Source: Streptomyces ardesiacus (GTDB lineage Bacteria > Actinomycetota > Actinomycetes > Streptomycetales > Streptomycetaceae). From it: DNA of 64,000 nucleotides. Shown here piece after piece: positions 36,073 through 45,635 of this stretch (position 1 is the first letter of the stretch; each line of letters begins with the position of its first letter). The stretch is taken from contig NZ_BEWC01000014.1 in NCBI RefSeq assembly GCF_003112575.1, positions 1-64,000 of the forward strand. Reading direction: 5' to 3'. The translations under genes and the position numbers were made by a program. Under the pieces are notes generated by a model. That model saw only the letters and a program-made list of their open reading frames with translations. It had not been told where the DNA came from and searched no databases.

Positions 36073-37053
36073 TCAGTCGCGCGCCGCCTCCGGGTGGAGC
36101 CGTACCCAGCCCGCCCACGCCGACGTGACCATGTCCTCGACGTCGTACTTGGCCTTCCAGCCCAGTTCGACGGCGGCGCGGTCGGCCGAGGCGACGACGC
36201 GGGCCGGGTCGCCGGGGCGGCGCGGGGTGACCGTCGGGGGCTGGTCGTACCCGGTGAGGGCGTTGATGCGGTCGATCATCTCGCGCACGGAGACGCCCTC
36301 GCCCCTGCCGATGTTCAGGGTGAGGGTGCGGCCGGGCGAGGACCGCAGGGCCCGGGCCGCGGCCACGTGGGCCTCGGCCAGGTCGACCACGTGGATGTAG
36401 TCGCGCACGCAGGTGCCGTCCGGCGTCGCGTAGTCGTCGCCGAAGATCCGGGGGGCCGCGGACTCCGTGAGCTTCTCGAAGACCATCGGGACGAGGTTGT
36501 AGACGCCGGTGTCGGCCAGCTCCGGGCTCGCCGCGCCCGCGACGTTGAAGTAGCGCAGGCAGGCCGTGGCCAGGCCCGTCGCCTTGCCGGTGGCCCGGAC
36601 CAGCCACTCGCCGGCCAGCTTGGTCTCGCCGTACGGCGACATCGGCACGCACGGCGTCTCCTCGGTCACCAGGTCGACGTCGGGCATGCCGTACACGGCG
36701 GCGGAGGAGGAGAAGACGAAGGAGGCGACGTCCGCCTTCGTGACCGCGTCGAGCAGGACGCGCAGACCCTCGACGTTCTGCTGGTAGTAGTGCAGCGGGA
36801 GGTCCACCGACTCGCCGACCTGCTTCTTGGCGGCCAGGTGCACGACGCCGGTGACGGAGTGGTCGGCCAGGGCGCGCGCGACCCGTTCGCCGTCCAGGAC
36901 CGAGCCCACCACCAGGGGCACGCCGTCGGGCACGCGGTCGGCGATGCCCGTGGACAGGTCGTCGTAGACGACGGCCTTCTCGCCCGCCTCGGTCATCGCC
37001 CTTACGACGTGCGCCCCGATGTATCCGGCGCCGCCGGTGATCAGCCAGGTCAT
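36073..37053 (-). CDS. galE: UDP-glucose 4-epimerase
   Basis: A 326-residue extended short-chain dehydrogenase. The NAD site is TGGAGYIGAHVV at the N terminus, and the catalytic triad is visible as the Ser in FSSSAAVYG and Tyr/Lys in SPYGETKLAGEW. VCLRYFNVAGA-like (CLRYFNVAGAAS) and CVRDYIHVVDLAEAH are typical of GalE. It interconverts UDP-glucose and UDP-galactose. The ATG at 37053 has AAGGGGAC about 9 bases upstream and starts directly with the NAD fold. Its position inside the split glycopolymer locus suggests it supplies a sugar nucleotide for polymer decoration. Confidence 0.95.
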   Translation of the reverse strand: MTWLITGGAGYIGAHVVRAMTEAGEKAVVYDDLSTGIADRVPDGVPLVVGSVLDGERVARALADHSVTGVVHLAAKKQVGESVDLPLHYYQQNVEGLRVLLDAVTKADVASFVFSSSAAVYGMPDVDLVTEETPCVPMSPYGETKLAGEWLVRATGKATGLATACLRYFNVAGAASPELADTGVYNLVPMVFEKLTESAAPRIFGDDYATPDGTCVRDYIHVVDLAEAHVAAARALRSSPGRTLTLNIGRGEGVSVREMIDRINALTGYDQPPTVTPRRPGDPARVVASADRAAVELGWKAKYDVEDMVTSAWAGWVRLHPEAARD

Positions 37054-37130
37054 TGCGGCCGTCCCCTTCGTTCGGTGGTCCTCGGTACCCATGATCCGTC
37101 ATCCCGGCGCAGACCGGACGCCGGGAGCCG

Positions 37131-37601
37131 TCAGGACCGTGCCGGGGCCGGACCGGTGCCGTACGCGTCCAGGGCGGCCGTGAGCCGGTCGAGGCGGGCG
37201 CGCAGGTCCTGGATCTCGGTGAGGTCCAGTCCGGTCGCCGCCGCGATCCGGCGCGGCACCTCGACGGCCCGCTCGCGCAGCGCGACGCCCTCGCCGGTCA
37301 GGCGCACCTGCACCGACCGCTCGTCGCGCACGCTGCGCTCCCGCCGGACCAGTCCGGCCGCCTCCAGCCGCTTGAGCAGGGGCGACAGCGTGCCGGAGTC
37401 GAGGCGGAGGTGCTCGCCGAGCTTCTTCACGGGCAGCTCGCCGTGCTCCCACAGCACCAGCATCACCAGGTACTGCGGGTAGGTGAGCCCCAGCTCCTTG
37501 AGGACCACGCGGTAGACGCCGCCGAAGGCGCGCGACGCGGCGTTCAGGGAGAAGCAGATCTGCTGGTCCAGGCGGAGCCAGTCGGTTGCGGGCGTGGTCA
37601 T
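37131..37601 (-). CDS. ohrR: Organic hydroperoxide sensor OhrR (MarR family)
   Basis: A 156-residue MarR-family repressor. The N-terminal helix carries the reactive Cys16 in DQQICFSLNAASRAF, the hallmark of OhrR, which is oxidised by organic hydroperoxides and then releases DNA. The winged helix includes LPVKKLGEHLRLDSGTLSPLLKRLEAAGLVRRERSVRDERSV. Tyr in TYPQYLVML is also conserved and contacts the oxidised Cys. It is divergent from ohr, and two copies of a GTTGTGCAC box lie between them. No second Cys is evident, so this may be a one-Cys type oxidised with a low-molecular-weight thiol. Confidence 0.94.
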   Translation of the reverse strand: MTTPATDWLRLDQQICFSLNAASRAFGGVYRVVLKELGLTYPQYLVMLVLWEHGELPVKKLGEHLRLDSGTLSPLLKRLEAAGLVRRERSVRDERSVQVRLTGEGVALRERAVEVPRRIAAATGLDLTEIQDLRARLDRLTAALDAYGTGPAPARS

Positions 37602-37639
37602 GGCTCCCAGGGTAGCGGACGGGCATTGCGCATCATTTA

Positions 37640-37666
37640 GTTGTGCACCATCTGGTTGTGCACAAC
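37640..37666. promoter_or_regulatory. OhrR operator pair
   Basis: GTTGTGCACAAC at 37655-37666 is a perfect 12-base palindrome. GTTGTGCACC at 37640-37649 is a second, imperfect copy 15 bases earlier. Both lie in the divergent ohrR-ohr gap and are AT-rich for this genome, as expected for OhrR sites. Confidence 0.75.
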
Positions 37667-37729
37667 TGGATTGCGTGCTCTACTGGTCGCGTCAGGCACC
37701 CAGCCTCCTTCCGAAAGGGACGGTTTCCC

Positions 37730-38143
<414 letters not shown>

Positions 38144-38156
38144 TCCCGAGGGGTGC

Positions 38157-39782
38157 TCAGCCGACCCGCGCCAGCACCTCCCCCGTCCGCCTGCTCCACG
38201 CCACCACCACCGCCTCCTCGGGCACCGGGTGCCAGCGGGTCAGCAGCAGCCAGCGCACGTGGTAGCGGCGGACGACGGCGGCGCGCCCGGCGCGGGTCGA
38301 GTCCGGCGCGAGGTACGCCTCGACGTCGGCGACCCTGCGCCGCCGCTCCCGCTCGTCCAGGGAGGGGTCCGGCCAGGCGGGCGCCGCGAGGTTCGGCCCG
38401 TACCCGGCGATGACGTGCCCGGCGTAGTAGCCGTCGGTGATCACCACCTCGCCGGGACCGATGTGCCGGGCCGCCCACTCGTACGTGGGCCACTCGGGCG
38501 GCCGTGCGAAGCCGACCGGGTCCACCGCGCGCGGCACCACCGCTCCCACGTGGACCGTGAGGAACCCGACCAGGGCGCCGGCCGCCGCCGTCCAGCCCAG
38601 CGCCGTCCGCCACCGTGCCCACGGCCTGGGCGTCGCCAGCTCCACCGCCAGCGCGAACTGCAGCGGCACCAGCGTGAGCCCGAGGATCCGGCCGTAGGTG
38701 TAGTGGCCGCTGAACCAGCCGTAGGCCACCACCACGCAGTCCAGCGCGAACATCAGCACCAGCGGGTCCCGCGGCGAGCGGCGTCCGCGGACCCACAGGG
38801 CCGGCAGGCCGAGCAGGGCCAGCCAGAACTCCCCGGGCAGGTGGAGGTAGAGGACCCGGTGGATCGCGTCCACGCTGCCGTCGCCCGCCAGCGCGAACAC
38901 GTCGAAGTACGGCCAGGCCGCAGCCGCCCCCACCGCCACGGCGCCCGTCAGCGCCCACCGCCCCACGACCGGACCCCGCCACCCGCGCTGCCACCCGGCC
39001 ACCAGCGCCACCGCGCCGAGCACCGCCGCCACCGAAGTGATCGGGTGGACCAGCAGGATCAGGCCGTACAGGACGCCCAGCGCCCCGTACCCGGGCAGGC
39101 CGCGCAGCCCGCTCGGGCCCACGTACCGCACCCGGCGCGTGTCCCGGGCCCGCGCGCCGGTCAGCGCCCAGGCCCAGAAGGTGAGCCCGATCGCGAACGT
39201 CGACGGGTAGCCGAGGTTGCCCGTCATCGACATCAGCCCGAGGTAGCCGCTCCACCAGGCCCGCTCGGTGCCCCACAGCAGCGTCATCGTGCCCAGCGCG
39301 AGCACCGGCGCCCACGGCCGCGGGGTCAGCACCCGCACGAAGCGGTTCAGGCCGGTCAGCAGCACCAGCAGGTTCAGCGGCCCGGCGAGCCGCACCACCT
39401 CCCAGCCGCCCAGCCCCGTCAGCCGCGCGAACGCGCCCTCGGCCACCGCGTACGGCGAGTAGTAGGCACTGCCCGCGCCCGGCAGGTCGGCCATCGGGTG
39501 GCGCGGGTGGAGGAGGTCGGCCTTCAGGCGTTCGACGACGGCCGCGTGCTGGCCCGCGTCGCAGCACAGCGGCACCGCCCAGTACGCCAGCGTCACCACG
39601 ACGAAGAAGCAGAAACCGACGACCTGGTACGGGGTGGGGCGCCAGGTGCGGCGGCCGCGCAACGCCGTCGCGCCGCTCGCGGGCCGCCGGTCGAGGACGC
39701 CGGCGCTCACAGGACGGACAGGGAAAAGGGCATTCGGGGCATTTGCCGTATGTTCCCGATGGGGTGCGGCCCATGACCCCAA
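38157..39782 (-). CDS. Polytopic membrane protein, glycosyltransferase-like
   Basis: A protein of up to 541 residues with about ten membrane segments, a first one around YQVVGFCFFVVVTLAYWAVPL, and a C-terminal soluble domain of about 120 residues beginning WAARHIGPGEVVITDGYYAGHV. The first extracellular loop (DAGQHAAVVERLKADLLHPRHPMADLPGAGSAYYSPY) resembles those of GT-C-type mannosyl/arabinosyl transferases, but no clear catalytic pair is identified. The start is uncertain: TTG at 39782 or GTG at 39710. It is the last gene of the second glycopolymer segment. A role in sugar addition from polyprenyl donors outside the membrane is inferred from context. Confidence 0.78.
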   Translation of the reverse strand: MGSWAAPHREHTANAPNALFPVRPVSAGVLDRRPASGATALRGRRTWRPTPYQVVGFCFFVVVTLAYWAVPLCCDAGQHAAVVERLKADLLHPRHPMADLPGAGSAYYSPYAVAEGAFARLTGLGGWEVVRLAGPLNLLVLLTGLNRFVRVLTPRPWAPVLALGTMTLLWGTERAWWSGYLGLMSMTGNLGYPSTFAIGLTFWAWALTGARARDTRRVRYVGPSGLRGLPGYGALGVLYGLILLVHPITSVAAVLGAVALVAGWQRGWRGPVVGRWALTGAVAVGAAAAWPYFDVFALAGDGSVDAIHRVLYLHLPGEFWLALLGLPALWVRGRRSPRDPLVLMFALDCVVVAYGWFSGHYTYGRILGLTLVPLQFALAVELATPRPWARWRTALGWTAAAGALVGFLTVHVGAVVPRAVDPVGFARPPEWPTYEWAARHIGPGEVVITDGYYAGHVIAGYGPNLAAPAWPDPSLDERERRRRVADVEAYLAPDSTRAGRAAVVRRYHVRWLLLTRWHPVPEEAVVVAWSRRTGEVLARVG

Positions 39783-39802
39783 GTCACCTCAACGGGTGAC
39801 GC

Positions 39803-41119
39803 TCAGCCGACCGCCTCCGCCCGCTCCACCCGCCCCCGCACCGGCACCGGCGCCCGGCCGCCCCGCACCACCGGCTCCAGCAGCAGCGGCACCCCGGCCA
39901 CCGGCAGCAGCCACGCCAGCACGATCAGCCGCTCGCCCCAGATGTTGATGTCCGGATGCCCGGCCTGCGTCATGATCCCGGTGCACGCCGCCGCGACCAG
40001 GAAGACGCCGACCGCGCCGCCGCGCCGCAGCGCACCCCACGCCCCGGCGGCCAGCGCCGCCACGAACAGCGGCTGCCCGGCCTGCCTGCGCAGCCACTCC
40101 ACCCAGAAGTTGCCCTGCAACTGCCAGAACTCCGGCCACGGGTGCACGCGGTCGGGACGGGCGTAGTGGCCGGTGAGCAGGTCCTGGAGGCTGTCCGCCT
40201 CCGAGGGGTAGTGCAGCAGCCGCGCCAGCAGCAGGGTGACGGCCGCGCCCGCCAGGCCCACGGCCGCGAGCGCCAGCACCTCCCCGGGCGCCGGGCCGCC
40301 CGGCCGCCGGCGGCGTCGCCGGTGCCGCCGCAGGGCGAGCACCGCGCCCGCCGCCGCCAGGGCCAGGCCCAGGAACAGCGCCTGCGAGTGCTTGACCGTG
40401 AACAGGGCGAGCAGACAACCGGCGACCAGCGCCAGCCCCGCCCGCGGCCGGCCCGCCCGCAGGACCAGCGCGCAGCCCCACACCGCCGCCAGGGTCAGCG
40501 CCATCAGCAGGCCCTCGGTCATCGGGCGCATCGCGGTCGTCCCGCACGGCAGCACGTAGTACAGCGCCTGCCCGGTCAGGGCGAGCGGCACCGGCACCGC
40601 CAGGGTGCGCAGGACCAGGAAGACCAGGACGCCGCCCGCGCCCGCGATCACCACCCCCGCCGCCCACAGCCCCCACGCCGGCCCGAAGGCCAGGACGAAC
40701 GGCACCAGGAACGCCGGGTAGCCCGGCCGTGCCTCGAAGATCGCCATGAAGCGCTCCGACATGTACGGCAGAGTGTGACCGCCCTTATGACCGGCCGTCA
40801 GCCGCGGCCGGAGCGCCGCCCACTCCCGCTCGCGGCACCCGGCCGTCACCGCGACGGTGGGGTCGGGGCGGTGGAAGCGGATCACGTGCACGCTCTGGTC
40901 CCGGCGGGCCCGCTCCGCCCGGCTCGCGCACACGTAGTCGATGGTGGCCGTCGCCACCTCGTGTGTGCTCCGACCGGACAGGCTCAGCGCGTACGACAGG
41001 TAGTTCTTGGTGTCGGGGGTGTCCCGGCCGGTGACGTTGGCGAGCTGGAGCACGGCGAACACGGCGGCCAGGACCAGCACCCCGAGGACCGGGCCGCGCA
41101 CCCGTCTGCGGGGTCTCAT
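39803..41119 (-). CDS. Polytopic membrane protein
   Basis: A 438-residue protein with about nine or ten membrane segments. The first is VLGVLVLAAVFAVLQLANVTG, followed by DTPDTKNYLSYALSLSGRSTHEVA and a large extracytoplasmic loop of about 80 residues with two Cys residues (YVCASRAERA, AGCREREW) that may form a disulphide. The pattern resembles GT-C-type transferases, but no family is firmly recognised. The ATG overlaps the stop codon of the upstream fusion gene (ATGA), so it is translated together with that gene. It probably works in surface polymer assembly. Confidence 0.82.
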   Translation of the reverse strand: MRPRRRVRGPVLGVLVLAAVFAVLQLANVTGRDTPDTKNYLSYALSLSGRSTHEVATATIDYVCASRAERARRDQSVHVIRFHRPDPTVAVTAGCREREWAALRPRLTAGHKGGHTLPYMSERFMAIFEARPGYPAFLVPFVLAFGPAWGLWAAGVVIAGAGGVLVFLVLRTLAVPVPLALTGQALYYVLPCGTTAMRPMTEGLLMALTLAAVWGCALVLRAGRPRAGLALVAGCLLALFTVKHSQALFLGLALAAAGAVLALRRHRRRRRRPGGPAPGEVLALAAVGLAGAAVTLLLARLLHYPSEADSLQDLLTGHYARPDRVHPWPEFWQLQGNFWVEWLRRQAGQPLFVAALAAGAWGALRRGGAVGVFLVAAACTGIMTQAGHPDINIWGERLIVLAWLLPVAGVPLLLEPVVRGGRAPVPVRGRVERAEAVG

Positions 41120-43353
41120 GTCGAGGGCAGCAGGTCGCGTCCGGACGGAACGCCCCGGGCGCCGGGGACACCGGAGGGCTCCGGGCCGGGCATCGGCTCG
41201 CCCAGCAGCAGCGTCCGCACCACCCGTTCGGCGGCCCGGCCGTCCTCGTACTCGCAGTACCGGGACCGGAAGGCCGCCCGCATCCGCGCCGCCTCCTCGT
41301 CCCGCCACGCCCCGGACGCCAGCAGCCACGCCAGCTCCCGGTAGGAGCGCGAGACGTGCCCGGGCGCCTCCTCGGTGATGTCGAAGTACGTCCCGCGGGT
41401 CGCCGTGTACGGGCCCCAGTCGTCGGCGTGGACCACGATCGGGCGGTCCAGGAGGACGTAGTCGAACATCAGGGCGGAGTAGTCGGTGATCAGCAGGTCG
41501 GAGGCGAGCATCAGGTCCTCGACGTGCGGTTCGTCCGTCACGTCGACCACCACGCCCCGCCGGTGCAGCTCCGACAGGCCCAGGCCGCGCGCCGGGCCGG
41601 TGGCGAGGGAGGGGTGCAGGCGGACCAGCAGCGTGCGGTCCTCGCCGAGGTCGGCGGCGAGCCGGGCCAGGTCGAGGCGTTCGACGAGCCCGCCGCGCCG
41701 GTACTCGCGGCGGGTCGGCGCGTACAGCACGACGGTGTTCCCGGCGGGGACGCCGAGCCGCTCGCGGACCCGGCGGCCGTCCTCGGGGCCGGCGTTCACC
41801 AGGACGTCGTTGCGCGGGCTGCCGGTGCGCGCCGACGTGAAGTGGCACGGGTAGGCCCGCTCCCAGATCCGCTCCGCGTACCGCCCCGCGACCAGGCTGT
41901 GGTCCCAGCGGTCGGCCCGGCGCAGCATCTGCGGCACGTCCAGGCCGTGCCGGGCCCCTGGCCTGCCCAGCAGGTCGACGCCCATGTACTTGAGCGGGGT
42001 GCCCTGGTGGGTGTGGACGTGGACGCTGCCGTCCCGCTTCGCCACCGCTCCGGGCCAGTTGACGTTGTTGACGAGGAACGCCGCCCGCTCGGTCACCCGG
42101 CGGTAGGCGGCACTGCCCAGGAGCACGTGCTCGGTGCCCGGCGGCAGCAGGGCCGGGTCCGCCGCGCACTCCTCGTCGCGCACCACCCACACCCCGCGCA
42201 GGTGCGGCGCGTGCTCCCGGGCCGCACGGTGGATCGCCGCGGGGTCGCCGAGGACACCCCGGTGGGAGAAGGCCGAGTACACGACGAGGTCCGGGTCCAC
42301 CGGCCGGCGGGGGAGCAGGACGGCCGTCGCCCGGCGCGCCCGCCGGGCCGCCGCGCCGCGCGCCTGCCGGGTCCGGCGCTCCAGCTCCCGCGCCGCCCGT
42401 CCGGAGTCCCGGCGCACCCGGTAGGCGGCGTACGAGCCCTCCAGCACCCGCAGTTCGGCCGGGACCTCGGCGTCCTTCGGCCGGTGGGCGCGGAACATCT
42501 CGGCCGTGCGGCGGAAGAACTCGGCCCGGTCGGACGGCGGCAGCCGGTCCGGCTTGGACAGGATGTCCAGGCAGTGCTCGCCCATCTTGGCGTGCAGGAA
42601 CGGCCGCCACCGGGCGGACAGTCCGGGGCGGGCGTCGAGGAAGGCGAAGACCCGCTCGTACTGCGCGTGGACGTCGAAGTGCTTGCGGCTGGTCGTGGAC
42701 AGGATGTTGCCCTGGCGGCGCTGGCGGTAGTTCAGGCAGATCCGGTCCAGCGCGGCGATCCGCTCCGCGCTGAACATGACCGGGAAGGTCCAGGGCGTGT
42801 CCTCGTAGTAGCCCGGCGGGAAGGTGAAGCCCTCCCGCTCGACGAAGGCGCGCCGGTAGACCTTGTTCCACACCACCATCAGCAGGTCGAGGATCTCCGG
42901 GTGCCCGGCCGCCGTGAACGTGCCGTCGCCGGCCTCCGCGAGCACCCGGGCCAGGACGTTGCGCCGGGTGCCGCCCCACCAGTAGGTGCGCGCGTAGTCG
43001 AAGACCAGCACGTCCGGATCGTCCGTCTCCGCGAGCCGGTCGGCCATGGCGCGCAGGGCGCCCGGCGTGAGGGTGTCGTCGCTGTCCAGGAAGAAGAGGT
43101 AGTCGCCACTGGCGTGCGGCATCCCGGCGTTGCGGGCCCGGCCGAGGCCGACGTTCTCCTCCAGGTGCAGCACGCGGACCCGGTCGTCGCGGGCCGCGTA
43201 CTCGTCCAGGATCGCCCCCGAACCGTCCGGGGAGCAGTCGTCGACGGCGATCACCTCGATGTCCCGGAAGGACTGGTCCAGGACCGAGTCGAGGCACTCG
43301 CGCAGGAACCCCTGCACCTTGAAGCAGGGGACGATGACGCTGAAGCGGGGCAC
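41116..43353 (-). CDS. GT2/TagF-like fusion protein 2, TagF domain with HGTP histidine replaced by Gln
   Basis: A 745-residue protein. The N-terminal GT2 domain is intact: FSVIVPCFKVQGFLRECLDSVLDQSF, VDDCSPDGS, DxD in FLDSDDTL, and a catalytic-region YYEDTPWTFP. The C-terminal TagF-like domain keeps NNVNWPGAVAKRDGSVHVHTH and DYSALMFDYVLLDRPIVVHADD, but the motif normally HGTPLK reads QGTPLK (Gln450), and LYAPTHRD reads LYAPTRRE. TagF enzymes need the His for catalysis, so this domain may be inactive or use another chemistry, leaving a working GT2. The GTG start at 43353 is 7 bases downstream of the previous gene. Confidence 0.9.
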   Translation of the reverse strand: MPRFSVIVPCFKVQGFLRECLDSVLDQSFRDIEVIAVDDCSPDGSGAILDEYAARDDRVRVLHLEENVGLGRARNAGMPHASGDYLFFLDSDDTLTPGALRAMADRLAETDDPDVLVFDYARTYWWGGTRRNVLARVLAEAGDGTFTAAGHPEILDLLMVVWNKVYRRAFVEREGFTFPPGYYEDTPWTFPVMFSAERIAALDRICLNYRQRRQGNILSTTSRKHFDVHAQYERVFAFLDARPGLSARWRPFLHAKMGEHCLDILSKPDRLPPSDRAEFFRRTAEMFRAHRPKDAEVPAELRVLEGSYAAYRVRRDSGRAARELERRTRQARGAAARRARRATAVLLPRRPVDPDLVVYSAFSHRGVLGDPAAIHRAAREHAPHLRGVWVVRDEECAADPALLPPGTEHVLLGSAAYRRVTERAAFLVNNVNWPGAVAKRDGSVHVHTHQGTPLKYMGVDLLGRPGARHGLDVPQMLRRADRWDHSLVAGRYAERIWERAYPCHFTSARTGSPRNDVLVNAGPEDGRRVRERLGVPAGNTVVLYAPTRREYRRGGLVERLDLARLAADLGEDRTLLVRLHPSLATGPARGLGLSELHRRGVVVDVTDEPHVEDLMLASDLLITDYSALMFDYVLLDRPIVVHADDWGPYTATRGTYFDITEEAPGHVSRSYRELAWLLASGAWRDEEAARMRAAFRSRYCEYEDGRAAERVVRTLLLGEPMPGPEPSGVPGARGVPSGRDLLPST

Positions 43354-43360
43354 GGCGGGG

Positions 43361-45568
43361 TCAGCTCCTTACGAGGGTGGCGGCGGGGGCCGGGACGCGC
43401 CGGGCGAGCGGCACCACGGGCGGCAGCGCCTCGGGCGGCTCGCCGAGCAGCACCCGGCGTACGACGCGTTCGGCGGCCCGGCCGTCGTCGAACTCGCAGA
43501 ACCGCTCCCGGAAGGCCGCCCGCAGCGCCGTCGACTCCGCGTCCGCGTAGGTGCCGTCGGCGAAGAGGCGGGCCAGCTCCTGCGGCGTGCGCGCCACCGG
43601 TCCGGGCGGGGCCGCCATCAGGTCGAAGTAGACGCCGCGGGTCTCCCGGTAGACGTCCCAGTCGTCGGCGTACACGACGATCGGGCGGTCCAGGTTGGCG
43701 TAGTCGAACATGATGGACGAGTAGTCCGTGATCAGGGCGTCCGCGGCCAGGCACACGTCCTCCGAGGAGCGGTGCGCGGTCACGTCGATGATCCGGCCGG
43801 TGCGTTCCCGCTTCCCGCCCCGGTCGTAGAAGTAGTGGGCGCGCAGCAGCACCACCACGTCCTCGCCGGCCGCCTCGCAGAACGCCTCCAGGTCCAGGCC
43901 GCCCGCGCCGAACCCGGTCTCGTAGTCCCGGTGCGTCGGCGCGTACAGGACCGCCGTCTTCCCCTCCGGGACGCCCAGTTCGCGCCGCACGCGGGCCACG
44001 TCCTCGGCGGTCGCTGTGCAGTAGACGTCGTTGCGCGGGTAGCCGTACTCCAGGTGCTCGTAGGAGCCGGGGAAGGCGCGTTCCCACATCTGGGTGGAGT
44101 GCCGGTTGGCGGACAGGTTGTAGTCCCAGCGGTCCACCCGGCCGAGCAGCTTGGTGAAGCTGCCGGTGGCCGCCGCCACCACCGGGTACGGCGACTGGTC
44201 CACGCCCATCGTCTTCAGCGGCGTGCCGTGCTGCGTCTGCAGGTGCACGCTGCCGGGGCGCTTGACGACGCCCTCGGCGAAGTTGGCGTTGTTCACGAGG
44301 TACGTGGCGCGGGCCAGCACCTCCCAGTACCGGTGGCTGCCGATGACGGCGTGCTCGACGCCCTTCGGCACGGTGTGCGCCTGGTCCGGTTCGACGAGGA
44401 ACACCGACTTGAGGTGCGGGGCGAGTTCGCGGGCCTTGGCGTGGATCGCGGCCGGGTTGCAGGCGTAGCCGCGGCCCCAGTAGGCGCAGTACACGACGAG
44501 GTTCGGGTCCAGCGGGCGGCGCAGCTGCCGGCGGTAGCGCAGCCGGGTGCGCAGTCCCCGCGGCCACGGCAGGCGGCGCAGGACGCCGGCCGCGGCCCGG
44601 TTGGCGGCGCGCAGCGCGCGGAAGCCGGTGTAGGAGCCCGACGCCAGCAGCCGGTGCTGCACGCCGAGCCGTCCGCCCGGCGGCCGGAAGCCCGCGGGGC
44701 GGTGGCGCCGGTAGAGGCGGCTCGCCCGGCGGTAGAAGGCGCGGCGCCCCCGCCGGGTCAGCCGTCGGGGATGGGTCGCCGTCTTCAGGACCGCCGCGAA
44801 GAGCTGCTCGAACAGCGGACCGAGGCGCTCGGGAGGCAGTCCCCGCTCGGCGGCGTACGCGAGGGCCAGCTCGGTCTGGTCGAGCAGGTCCGCGTGGTGC
44901 TCGCCGGGCAGGTTCAGCCGGTTGCCCTGGCGCCGCACCCGGTGCCGCACGGCCACGGTGCGCAGCACCGCCACGCGCTCGGCCCGCACCGCGACGCGGG
45001 CGCCGAAGCCGACGTCCGTGAAGTGTCCGGCGGTGAAGTCCAGCCCGCGCTCGGTGAGGAAGGTGCGGCGGTGCACCGCGCTCCACGCGGGCAGGTGCAC
45101 GCCGGTCAGGTGCGGGGCGCGGTCGGGGGAGAAGGCGCCGTCCGGAGCCTTGGCGAGGAGCGGGGCGGCCGGGTTGGTGGTCTCCCCCTCCCACCAGGGC
45201 ACGCGCTCGTACGCGAAGTACAGGACGTCGACGCCGCCGGTGTCCGCCAGCCGCGCGTCCAGGGCCGCCAGCGCGCCGGGCACCAGGACGTCGTCGCCGT
45301 CGAGGAACAGCAGGTACGCGCCGGTCGCCGCACGCATCCCGGCGTTGCGCGCGCCGGCCAGGCCGGCCGACGGCGGCGAGTGCACCGGCGTCACCCGGGA
45401 GTCCCGCTCGGCGTGCTCGCCGGCGACGTCCGCCGCCGTGCCGTCCGGGCCGTCGCAGACCGGGATCAGCTCGAAGTCGCCGAAGGACTGGCCGAGGACC
45501 GAGTCCAGTGCCTGGGAGAGCCGCCCCGCGACCCCATGGGACGGGACGATGATGCTGAAGCGGGGCAT
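43361..45568 (-). CDS. GT2/TagF-like fusion protein 3
   Basis: A 735-residue fusion. The GT2 domain has FSIIVPSHGVAGRLSQALDSVLGQSF and the DxD as FLDGDDVL; the position of YEDTPW in relatives reads HFTDVGFG. The TagF-like domain is complete: QTQHGTPLKTMGVD (His447), SANRHSTQMWERAFPG, GYPRNDVYCT, LYAPTHRDYETG, LLRAHYFYD and ITDYSSIMFDYANLDRPIVVYADD. It is most similar to fusion protein 1, so both probably transfer a polyol phosphate. The ATG at 45568 follows a short gap after the next gene upstream. The spacing of 7 bases to fusion protein 2 supports co-transcription. Confidence 0.92.
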   Translation of the reverse strand: MPRFSIIVPSHGVAGRLSQALDSVLGQSFGDFELIPVCDGPDGTAADVAGEHAERDSRVTPVHSPPSAGLAGARNAGMRAATGAYLLFLDGDDVLVPGALAALDARLADTGGVDVLYFAYERVPWWEGETTNPAAPLLAKAPDGAFSPDRAPHLTGVHLPAWSAVHRRTFLTERGLDFTAGHFTDVGFGARVAVRAERVAVLRTVAVRHRVRRQGNRLNLPGEHHADLLDQTELALAYAAERGLPPERLGPLFEQLFAAVLKTATHPRRLTRRGRRAFYRRASRLYRRHRPAGFRPPGGRLGVQHRLLASGSYTGFRALRAANRAAAGVLRRLPWPRGLRTRLRYRRQLRRPLDPNLVVYCAYWGRGYACNPAAIHAKARELAPHLKSVFLVEPDQAHTVPKGVEHAVIGSHRYWEVLARATYLVNNANFAEGVVKRPGSVHLQTQHGTPLKTMGVDQSPYPVVAAATGSFTKLLGRVDRWDYNLSANRHSTQMWERAFPGSYEHLEYGYPRNDVYCTATAEDVARVRRELGVPEGKTAVLYAPTHRDYETGFGAGGLDLEAFCEAAGEDVVVLLRAHYFYDRGGKRERTGRIIDVTAHRSSEDVCLAADALITDYSSIMFDYANLDRPIVVYADDWDVYRETRGVYFDLMAAPPGPVARTPQELARLFADGTYADAESTALRAAFRERFCEFDDGRAAERVVRRVLLGEPPEALPPVVPLARRVPAPAATLVRS

Positions 45569-45635
45569 GCTGCTCTTTCTCTTCTCTCACTCGCCGGACG
45601 GGAGCCCGGGGGAACTCCCGGTGGACCAACGGCGG

